DNA of 62,988 bases from the NCBI GenBank assembly GCA_003427395.1, contig BFEA01000125.1:2556663-2619650 (forward strand), read 5' to 3'. A program made the translations under genes and the position numbers. The first letter of the stretch is position 1. Each line of letters starts with the position of its first letter. The notes below the pieces were generated by a model. The model did no database searches. It was not told the origin of the DNA and saw only the letters and a program-made list of their open reading frames with translations. Below, piece by piece: positions 20,463 to 30,256 of this stretch. This DNA is from Chara braunii (Eukaryota; Streptophyta; Charophyceae; Charales; Characeae).

Positions 20463-21212
20463 GACAGCGAAGCTCCAGACTCTGGCGTTACTAGCACTCT
20501 GACCACTATTTGGGGAATTTGAAGAAACTCTTGGATATTGGACGACTGATTTTTTTTAGAAGGGTGTCACTGAGTGAGTATGGCTAAATAATAGGGTCTG
20601 AAAAGAGTAATGAAAAGGCAAAGAGGGGATGAATAGGATGACTAAATAATTTCAAATATATTTTGTATGACAGTCGTGATCACTCTTATGTTTGTGATTT
20701 TGTCCTGATGTGCATGGTTTTATGTTGAAAAGGTGTATGTGAATCGTTCATTGGGATATTGTGCTTTTCGGGCGAACCAAGTGTTAAACCCTTCCTCTAT
20801 ACTTATGCAAATCGGTCATTTTTACAGATTAAAGTCCAAGCATAGAAGGAGTTTGTGCTCACTATCTAGCAGATGGGATTTGATATGTTTAATGTTAGAA
20901 GGAAAATAAAAACAGTGTACAATGATGGAAGGAAATGCCATAATCATGCCTATTCTTGTTGTGAGTGGGGATCAGTCTATAAAAAGAGAAAAACTCAAAA
21001 GGTTGGTCGTTCGCTTTTGAATGTGAATAAGTGAGGCAGAATGACGTGAAAAGCTTGGGTTGCAAAATTAATAAGAACGATCGGTATCATCTTTTTTTAA
21101 TTTGCATACGTGAATATGTGGGATATTTCCCCACGCGCGTGACCGACTGTACTATGATAAAGGAAGAGAGGGTCACGACTCTATAGAAATCTGCGTTTTT
21201 ATTGTTTTATGT
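20463..21212. other. no gene recognised
   Basis: AT-rich, no coding frame or RNA seen. It may be untranslated or terminal sequence of the gag-bearing element. Confidence 0.5.
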
Positions 21213-21485
21213 TGTGAGACCCCGCTAAGGGGTGAATCTTGGCGACTTTTTGTAAGACCCTGCTAACGGGTGAATCTTAGCATATTTTTGTGAGACTCTG
21301 CTAAGGTGTGAATCTTAGCATATATATTGTGAGACCTTGCTAAGGGATGAAACTTAGCGTCACTATGTAGTCCCACGAAGACTTAGTGATGGTTGTGAAT
21401 TTAAAGCGCTTCGTTTATCCGCTCGAAAAGAGTTAGCTGAGAGGAATTTTTTGAGACTCGGCTAAGGGGTGAAGCTTAGCACCGT
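21213..21485 (+). repeat. repeated small hairpins (GCTAAG...CTTAGC)
   Basis: Four consecutive units of about 45-50 bp and a fifth 90 bp later share GTGAGACCCTGCTAAGG and GTGAATCTTAGC. In each, GCTAAG and CTTAGC (with small variations) can pair around an 8-base loop close to GGGTGAAT. A further hairpin (GTTGGGG/CCCCAAC) follows at 21,484. Confidence 0.75.
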
Positions 21486-23278
21486 TGGGGTGTAACCCCC
21501 AACGTGGGCTGCTATATTACGCAAGTGGGACAGCGGACCCCTGGTTCTCATCTTAGGCAAGAAACTGAAGGGTAACCTACATGATTGCACGCACTTAAAG
21601 TTTAAATAATATTTTATTATTATTATTGTTATTGACTTATTATTATATTATATGACTGAATATGTGTGGATTGAAAGAATGCTTATGTTTGTTATCAGGT
21701 CGCCCAGAGGGTTCTAGCTAAGGTGTTTGTCAGTGGTAGAAGTCGTCGAAATAATCCACCAGCAATGCAGGCAACGTCGCGAATTGCACACACGGTGAAC
21801 TGTGGCATTGGCTTGATCAACTGACCCATGGTGGGCCAAGGGTGGGACCTTATCCTTTTTATGTTTGAAATCCATATCGAATTGTTCGAGTTGTTTTGTG
21901 ATAATTATGTAAAAAACACTTGCAAACGGATATCGTTTGTCGCGATGGTTGCAAGTTGGGGTTGTTGGTGGAAGTTGAGAGGTCCCAGTCTGAGCCCGCG
22001 TTTGAAGACAAAGGCTTGCTTGCGAGTCTAAGTCAGAAGGCATTCAACGGTGATCAGATGATGTTTAGGGCAAAGGGAAAGGGACTAGTAGTCCGAGCCT
22101 TCGTGACAGTCTTTATATAATGCTACAACGAAAGTATCCTTGTTGATAAGACAATAAACCCAGGTTAAACCCACTAGATATAGAAAAAAAGTCACAAAGG
22201 TTAGGGTACCAGACTTACAACTATGCCTCTCCAGTTATCCGAAAATTTGTAATTATTCGTAAGTTTGTGTTTTTGTACATTTTGTATTTTAAGGAATCAT
22301 GTGATGAGTTTGAACTTTGAACGTTGGATTAAATATTGAAGTATGGTAATGCAAATGTGTTTCTAAAAAAGAAGGGGAAAAAAAATGAATGTGAAAATTT
22401 AAAATTGAGAATGCCAAGGAAAACATTTTTTATTTCAACATAGTTTCAAGAAGTGATATTGTTCATAAAAAATTAACAGTCCACTATTAAGATGAGGTGG
22501 GAATGACTAGTGAAATGTTGCCCAAGCGATAGAAGGTTGACCATAGTATAAAACCCTTAAGGATGACATTGCTTGATCTCTAAAGGTTTTGAAAAGAATA
22601 AGGAAGGAAAGGTTAGATTTAAGACCCAAGCGCCTAGTGCGACGGGTGATAGGATCCAGAAACAGTGTCGGACCAAATAACCTTACAAGGGTATTTGGCC
22701 ATATTTATGCGGCTCGCATGAACCACGTCTGTAGTGATGTTTGAGGCAATCGCATAGTTATTTTCCCACAACCCGCAATTCGAAAGCCCTTTCCGCGAGC
22801 ACGCGTATGGTTAGGTAAGAGACTGTGTGAGTATGCATTTTGGGTGGGCACGTTGATTACTGAGATATGTAGCTATTTCGTAAAACGGAGTATGACAAGC
22901 GATTATGCATAATAGTGCGAGATAGAAAGAAAAAAAATATTATTATCGGTACCGTGTGCGCGTATGTAGAGGCTGACAATTTTTCATGTCCGAGTTGATT
23001 GTCAGTACCATCATCCAAAGTGACCTCCATTGACTCGCATGAGGCAGTGTTAGAGTTTATGTAACAGGGTGCATGAAGTGTCTTGGTTGTCATGTTGTGT
23101 TTGTCAGTGGGGGCCGCCAATGACCTCGACAAGATTTGCATGGGCAGAGTACAATGCCGGGAAAAATCAGAGTTTTTCACCCGCCAAAGTAGTGAAGGTG
23201 TGACTTTGGGAAAACTATTCACTTGCGGGGACTGATGCGCTCGATAATGTGCTGCATTATGTCAGTTAAGTCCTTTCA
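21486..23278. other. no gene recognised
   Basis: No frame with protein character, no tandem repeat and no RNA recognised. 22,680-22,700 carries a copy of the CCTTACAAGGGTATTT motif seen again at 54.6 and 59.2 kb. Confidence 0.5.
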
Positions 23279-23560
23279 GTGGGCCTAAGCTTTGTCTGTT
23301 TGGGTATGTGGAGAATGACTTATTTTAATAATGCCTCTATGTGTTTCTTAGAAGATAGGTCTACACTATTCAACGACTCCTTCAAACAATGCGACTTGGC
23401 TCCATGCACACGTGTAAAGGGATGCTTGACCTGGTTTCCAGCAGGTGCAGCTTCCCACGAATGCAACGGAGCCATCAACAAAGCGGGATTGGTGGAGGGG
23501 GTGGCCGTTCCTACCGCCACCTCCCCCACACCCGCGGCAAATGTTTTCTTAAAAAAATAA
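23279..23560 (+). other. weak ORF, probably not a gene
   Basis: 93 codons containing ATG at 23,306; composition is mixed (CFLEDRSTLFNDSFKQCDLA) with no known motif. No promoter or neighbouring exon was seen. Listed only as the best frame in this stretch. Confidence 0.15.
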
Positions 23561-23679
23561 ATTAATTAAAAATAGATGCCGGCTATCATTTGATTGCGAG
23601 GTTGCAGCAGGATGTACTTGACTTTTATGAGAATTATCTTCTACTCGATTGAGATCACTTTTATCACTTGGATTTCTTG

Positions 23680-24720
23680 AGTGAGTCGATCCATATATCA
23701 CTCAAGGTCAGTCCTGACACCGACTCCTTTCAACCTGTGTGAACCTACACTTCCCTTGACCCTATTGGAGGAAACAGGGGAGGGAAGAAGTAGCAATTGG
23801 GTTTCCAAGGGCAGGGTCGACCTCCTATGTGCTATGTGTCGACTACTTCGGTAATCAGCGCAAGAGGGGTGATGCGAACAACGGCAAAGTTGAGCGTCAA
23901 CAGCGGTTAGATATCGCTATTCGCATTGCCCCTCTTGTGCTGATTTCCAAAGAGGTTGGCACATAGCACCGAGGAGAACACCCTGCTGTTGGAAATCCTC
24001 TCTCCTCCACTCCCCATCTTTCCTTTTATCTCTTCTCCTTCAGAGCACCGAGCAGGATGACCCTTCCCTTTGAAACCTCGTCGCTCCCTATCGCTCTCTC
24101 CTGTGTCTCTCCAAGAGAGACTGGGAGCGATGAGGTTGGAGAGACACAAAAGAGAGAAAAACACGAAAGAGCGAGATAGGGAGCACAGGAGAGAGGGGAG
24201 GGGAAAGTAGCAATGAGGTTTCCAAGGGTAGGATCATCCTACTTGGTCGAGCACCAGGAGCGGGTAGCCAATTTTTTCCTTTCTCCGCATGCTAATTACC
24301 TCCCCCATTCATGTTCATATATCACTCAAGGTCACTTTTAACTCTGACTCCTTTCACACATGTGTGAACTGCTTGACCCTATTTGAGGAGAAAGGGGAGG
24401 GGGGAAGTAGCAATGGGGTTTCCATGGGCAAGGTTGTCCTCCTCGGTGCTATGTGTCACAACTTCTTCGGAAATCAGTACTCCACATTTTTCTCTGTCGT
24501 CTCTCCTCCCTCACGAAGGTGGAATCCTCTTACAGCACCGAGGAGGACGACCCTTCTCTTTGAAACCTCATCGCTCATCGCTCATCGCTCAGAGAGAGAG
24601 AGAGAGAGGGGGGGGGGGGGGGGGGGAGCAATGAGGTATCAAAGGGAAGGGTCGAGACACGAGAGGGAGAGAGCGACAGGGAGTGATGAGGTCTCAAAGG
24701 GAAGGGAAAGAGAGACATGA
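23680..24720. repeat. direct and inverted duplications of a 200-bp segment
   Basis: ATATATCACTCAAGGTCA at about 23,692 and 24,318 starts two direct copies that also share GAAGTAGCAA, TTTCCA(A/T)GGGCA and GTGCTATGTGTC. An inverted copy of the same material is at about 23,935-24,090, and a partial one near 24,200-24,250. The block could fold into long hairpins. No coding sequence is present. Confidence 0.65.
24595..24627 (+). repeat. (GA)n and poly-G run
   Basis: A GAGAGA run followed by about 19 consecutive G bases. This is a likely sequencing weak spot. Confidence 0.9.
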
Positions 24721-24933
24721 GAGAGAGCACACATTTTGTTGACGCAATTGAAAATGTTAAACCTATTTTAAAAGTAAGAAAAGTCAGAATCTCCGGAACC
24801 ACCCAATTAGTCTCATCCATTATACCAAAGAGTCGTAAAAAAAACTTAGCTCTTCGGTGGATTCTTGAAGGTGCCATGTGGAAACGACGTGCAACACAAA
24901 AAAAGACATAAGTTTAGACACTCTCGTTCTTCT

Positions 24934-24942
24934 CTCTCTCTC

Positions 24943-25013
<71 letters not shown>

Positions 25014-25014
25014 C
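24934..25014 (+). repeat. (CT)n followed by (CG)n microsatellite
   Basis: An interrupted TC run of about 65 bases passes directly into alternating CG for 16 bases and then CACACA. Long Ser/Leu and Arg/Glu frames here are artefacts. Confidence 0.95.
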
Positions 25015-25290
25015 ACACATGCATATTTTGGTTGTGACAGAGCTTTCTTTGTTTTGTGGGTGTTTTGCAGGCTTGTAATTGGGTGTGCACTGACAGTCTG
25101 TAGAGTTTTCCATCTGGTGTGGGTGAGTGATAGTCTGCTTTTATTTTCGTCACAGGTACCTTGAGGGTAGTGGTTGGTGGTCCCCACCACCTCAGGGTAT
25201 CAGTTGTCAAGTAATCGTTGATGCTTCACCATAGCTGGGGGTTAAGGTGGATTATCACTTACAGTGTAATCACTTAAGGGATTCTGCAGG

Positions 25291-25344
25291 CTGTGGAGGG
25301 TTCAGCCTCCTGACGAGTAGGTAGGTGAAACTCCAATGAAACAG
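25291..25344 (+). ncRNA. hammerhead ribozyme-like element, type III layout, copy C
   Basis: CTG (25,291-25,293) and CAG (25,342-25,344) form a 3-bp stem III. Stem I is GAGG/CCTC (25,296-25,299 and 25,306-25,309) with a 6-base loop. CTGACGA (25,310-25,316) fits the invariant CUGANGA box, and GAAA is at 25,338-25,341. The cleavage position is G (25,295) where the family requires A, C or U, and stem II pairs poorly. It shares GGGATTCTGCAG upstream and the stem I sequence with copy B. Copies A, B and C therefore descend from one ancestor that carried a complete hammerhead. Confidence 0.6.
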
Positions 25345-25345
25345 A

Positions 25346-26670
25346 TTGTCACAGCCCCTCGTTTGTTGTCCTCTTCTCCCTTCCTCTCTGCCTACGGTTT
25401 ACCAGTAAATATACATGTACATAGGCAGAGAGGAAAAAACGGACAACAAACGAGGGGCTGTGACAAACCGTATATATACATATATACATATATATAGGGT
25501 TGCCAGGCCGAAAGTACGGAGTCCCCTAATAAGCTGACCCCTGGACGTTCGCACATTCGGGTCCCCAGACGGGGCCCGAACCCGAAGGGGATTAGACCCC
25601 GCAAAAAACTATTTTGCACCTAAATATTATTAATTTTGTTCTGAAAGTCTTTTTTGTGAGTTCTTTGTAATGTAAGGTATATTACTCCTAATTTTGAAGG
25701 CATTCTGTTCAGCCAAAAAAAAATGAAAAACCGGCAAAGATGATGGTGTCAACACTTGCTTGCCCACTCGGTAATTTGTTTTTTCTCTTTCCCCTTTTTG
25801 TTTTTCCTTTATTTCGGCGCATGAAAAACATTATTTTTTCAAACCTTATTTGTAGATTCTCTATTATGTAAGATAAGATACACATACATAAATTTTCCTC
25901 AAGGCATTCGTCACAGCCAGTAAAACGAAAAATTGCCAAAGATGGCATGTCCACTCAATAATTTCATTCTCGTTTTTTTTTTTTTTTCATTATTATTATT
26001 TATTTTTCATAGTTGAATTTTATTTCAAATGTGGTAAAGAATTTGGATGTAACGTTCAGGCAAATGTTGTTCACTTTATTCTTCTGCATAACGATTTGTT
26101 TTTTCAGCTTTTTCGAAATTATTTTTTTGTTCTTTTGGGTCTGCATTCGGCCGAACGCGTCCAGAGGGGGTCCCGAACGTTCGGGCGTTCAGGTTCAGGT
26201 ATTCGGCCCGTCCGAACTCCGACGAAACAGTTTGTCACAACCCCTGGTTTGTTGTCCTCTTCTCCCTCTCTCCGTACGGTTCACTGGGCAGTTCTGTTGA
26301 CGATATGTATATATCGTCAAACAGAGCTGCCCGGCAAACCGTAGGCAGAGAGGGAGATGAGGGCAAGAAACAAGGGGCTGTGATGATGTTTGTCACAGCC
26401 CCTCGTTTCTTGTCCTCTTCTCCCTCTCTGCCTACGGTTTACCGCGAAGCTCTGTCTAATATACATCGTCATCAAACAGAGCTGGCCGGTAAACCGTAGG
26501 CAGAGAGGGACAAAAGGGAGAAGAGGACAACAAACGAGGGGCTGTGACAAACTGTTCCGACGGAGTTTTACCCATTCATCATATGTATATAACTCCCGAC
26601 GAAACAGTTTGTCACAGCCCCTCGTTTGTTGTCCTCTTCTCCTTCCCTCTCTGCCTACAGTTCATATATG
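25346..26670. repeat. series of foldback elements with a shared arm
   Basis: The arm TTTGTCACAGCCCCTCGTTT followed by a TTGTCCTCTTCTCCCTCTCT-type stretch and GCCTACGGTTTACC occurs in both orientations at 25,346-25,475, 26,229-26,388, 26,388-26,555 and (plus half only) 26,605-26,665. Each pair closes a hairpin with a short loop. CTCCGACGAAACAG or a variant, equal to the 3' half of a hammerhead core, sits at the outer end of three arms (26,215-26,230, 26,592-26,607, and minus strand about 26,551-26,568). AT-rich filler at 25,620-26,130 separates the first foldback from the rest. Confidence 0.8.
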
Positions 26671-27049
26671 AAAACCGAGCAACAAGGCAGTCTCCCAATC
26701 GTTGCTTTCCGCCAGCCACGGAGGCCTTGGGGATGGTGATGTCAGTTCTCCGGAATGGTGTCGTCAGTCCTCGGGGATGGCACCATGTTTTCCATTACAA
26801 ACTTGAGCATACTAACGAGCAAATTTAGGCAAAATAAAAGAACTACGTGACCAAATTTTCCGACTCAGGCACGCCACACACGAACGCTTTTTCAACAGAC
26901 ATAACTTAATTCTATTGTTTTCTTACTACTGTTTTAAATCCACCTTTCGTTGGTTTTCCCCAAGGAGAAACGGACCTTTGGTGTACGTCCTTCTCCACAA
27001 TGAGGATGGTCTACAGGATTCATAGCAACACCACGAAAAACAGGTCGCC

Positions 27050-27207
<158 letters not shown>

Positions 27208-27614
27208 GGGGGGGTGGGGATGAGAATGAATCTTTCTGCAGAATCGCAGAAGATTCATTCTTGTCATCCCACCTTGAGCCTGAGCGGTGGATTCTCTACA
27301 AGTGGATTGTCGTTAGGATTGTGCGTAGAAGTTCACGGCCGACCTTGAGTGTTTTCCCCCGTGATAAATTGTTCTCAGAACTGTACCTTGACCGTTCACC
27401 TCACCTTGAGTCTGTTTCCTACTAAAATCGTAGCATAGAGGTACTTATCGGCTTGTTGGCAGGGCCTTTTCTGACAGGGATGGGATGCCAGGACCATGTT
27501 GACTGACAGCCGCATCCTCGACAACTGAGGGCACCATTCTCGAGGCCTCCGTGGCTGGCAGAAAGCACCTACTGGCCCTCCATCGTACAATCTCCACTTT
27601 CCTAAAACACCTTG

Positions 27615-28080
27615 CAACAATGCCAATTGTCAACTTCTACCAACAAGCCACCACCAATTCCAGTTAGTACCACTCCTACTCTATCTCTCTCCCTCATCTT
27701 CCACCACCTTGTGTCCAGGGACGGGAAGGAATCATTTCTCCGGCTCCCTTCTCTCTCCACCTAACCCTGAACTCTGTAAGGACTGTACTTCACACACAAA
27801 CAAACCTAAACCTCCAATGCAACAAATGCCATCACATGAACCAAAACCAATCACTTGAGTCGACAACAGTCGGCTATAGTCAATAATGACCAACAAGAAT
27901 CGAAGGACAAAGTGGGTTAAAAGTAAACCCCATTAACTTGGTCGTTGGTCATATAGCCTTCAGGGACGCAAAACTAAGTGCTCGTTGATTAGCAGCAGCT
28001 GCGGCGAGGGCGCTGACTCCATTTTCCACTTCACTCCCGCCCTCACAAACGGCACCGCACCGGAAGTTTAGCTTCGTCCT
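27615..28080 (+). repeat. dispersed repeat family R, copy 1
   Basis: TCAACTTCTACCAACAAGC, CTCTCTCCACCTAACCCT, CATCACATGAACCAAAAC and GACAAAGTGGGT are found in the same order here and at 55.4-57.2 kb and (partly) 58.37-58.7 kb. The family is unclassified and shows no coding sequence. Copies on both sides of the clathrin gene share orientation. Confidence 0.75.
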
Positions 28081-28730
28081 TCCACCAGTGTGAGTGATGT
28101 TGGAATGCATCCACCCGCCCACAGCTTCGGTGTCACCCTTACAGGCTGAAATCGTAGCTCAGAGGTATTCGCCGGCTTGTTGGCGGGGCCACAAGCATGG
28201 TACCGTCCCCAAGGACTGGCGGCAACATCCCTAAGAACTGACGGCACCATCCCTGAGGCCTCCGTGGCTGGCAGAAAGCACCGACTGGGAGACTCTGTAG
28301 CAGTGTTCAAGGTCCAAATTCCTACAGCCGTTTCATCTTCACTTTCCTACGGCGCTCGATACATCGCATAACTCGCTCCACCATGGGGGAATCAATTATG
28401 ATTTGTCGGGAGGGACAGTGGTGACGCGGAAGCCGTGGGCGAGTGGCTGCATTCCACCATTACTCACACTGGTGGAAGGATGGAGCTAAACTCCGGGTGC
28501 GGCGGCATGTAGCGCGTGTGAGGCAAGGTCGCCCGTAGACTTCTGACCTGTGTCCTGAGGACAGTCCAATTGTAGATAATGCACCGTTGAGGCTCAAGGT
28601 GTGCTAGCAATAATGAATCTTCCACAATTTCCCGGCAGGATATTTCTCGTGGGCCCCCCGCAAAAGCAGGAATGCACGCTGAAAAAAGGGAATTAGACAA
28701 GTCATAGAAAGATCAGGAGGAGGAATCAGG

Positions 28731-28737
<7 letters not shown>

Positions 28738-28793
<56 letters not shown>
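28738..28793 (+). repeat. (GA)n microsatellite
   Basis: Uninterrupted run of about 28 GA repeats. Confidence 0.97.
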
Positions 28794-28796
<3 letters not shown>

Positions 28797-28804
28797 ATAC
28801 CCAA

Positions 28805-29993
28805 AACAGACAGAGAAGTTCCTTGCTGTCATGTGTTCTGCAATGTGAACATTTCCTCTATACTGCACTAAGAACTCCACTATCACCCATACTGGACAAC
28901 TCACTACTGTAATAGCATGAATAGATTCTTTTTTCCTTCTATTTCTCGCATGGATAGATTTCTTTCTCCTCCTCTATTTCTGTTTAACCAGTGCATGTGT
29001 GAAAAAAGGGCGAAGGAGGTCAAGCGTGGAGAGGTTTTCTTTGAGCTGGGGCAGCACACATATATGAAGTGCACACTAAAAGTCCCTCAAGATTCGGTCC
29101 ACACAACTCATACATGGTGGACAGCATAAGCACAACAAAATGGATTATTACACAAACACAGATTAAATCACTTGTAAGTTCTAACGCCACGCACTTAGCC
29201 CACTCTTCAGGTCCACTACCACAGATACCACCTCCCTTTGTTCCTTCCTCATAAAAAGATGATGTTCTCCAGTCACAGGATGCAAGCTGGCATAAGATTA
29301 TCCGCCACACAGGAAAGATTGCCAACACGGTTCACAACCCCACCCCCCTCCTCCACGACCATTTCACCCCCCCTTCTCTTACTCTCTGGCTACACAACTC
29401 TCTACCTGTCTCCAACTGTTCTGTCTACACCGGGTGACTACCTCAAGTTGTGCTTTCAGCTCCCTCTTCCTCCCTAGGGATAGAAGGAGCTCCCTCTCCA
29501 TCGCTAGGGATAGATGGAACAGCAGCAGCAGCTGCAGCAGGAGCAGCAAGCATCTAGGACGTAGCATCGTCGGCCAGACAGCATCACGATGAAGTCAAAG
29601 GGAGAGCAATACCAGGCAGGCATAGGGAAAAGATCCAGGCATCGGCCTGGGTGCTGCAACCTGCCTTCTTTCCAGAGAGAGGGCAACTGTCGAGTTGTTC
29701 TATTGGGAAAAGCTTCCTTCAGCTCAACCGGGAGAAATCTAGGCTTGTAGAAGAAGTTGAGAGCCTATAGGAACTACATTTGTACCTAGGACCAGCTATA
29801 GGGGGGAGAAAAAAGGCTAAAAAGGGGAGAGGTTATGAGTTTCCCACTCTTATTCACCTACTGGTACTACCTACTAAGAATATAGGGTCCGGAATCAGAA
29901 CCCAGCAAAGCTCTTTTCCACAACACACGGCTCCGTTAGGACGGATCACAGGTTCGATCCGCAGCGACAGCAAAACGACCGACACACATGCAT
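28805..29993. other. no gene recognised; downstream flank of clathrin heavy chain
   Basis: No coding frame stands out. CAGGTTCGATCCGCAGCG near 29,949 resembles a tRNA T arm/B box, but no matching acceptor stem or A box was found. The part nearest 29,993 may be the last, untranslated exon of the clathrin gene. Confidence 0.4.
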
Positions 29994-30256
29994 CTGCCAA
30001 ACAGCAGAAATCAGTGAGATGGCACGTCGTCTGCTCGACAATATATATATATATGTACCTCCAAGACGCCTTGACCATCCCAGAACAAAATCCGGACTCC
30101 GACCACCATAATGAATCAGACTGTCCTCCACCTCCGTCATCCTCCAATGCAAGATGCAAAAGATGCTGAACAGCTTTTGGTTGGGGGGGGGGGAGGGGGG
30201 AGGTGGAGGGGGTACACCGGAAGCAATAGACAATGCTCACAACGTCAAAGTCTCAC
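29994..30256 (-). other. probable intron in the 3' UTR of clathrin heavy chain
   Basis: On the minus strand the stop codon TAG is immediately followed by GTGAGA, giving AG|GTGAGA, a near-perfect 5' splice site. 263 bases on, a CTGAT branch-point-like element and TTTCTGCTGTTTGGCAG form a good 3' splice site. The intron would begin at the base after the stop, so the protein is unchanged whether or not it is removed. Prediction only. Confidence 0.5.

Noticed and set aside
24820-25210. Frames rich in Arg/Glu or Ser/Leu at dinucleotide runs, also at 27,000-27,425
   Set aside because: Direct translation of (GA)n, (CT)n and (GT)n microsatellites.
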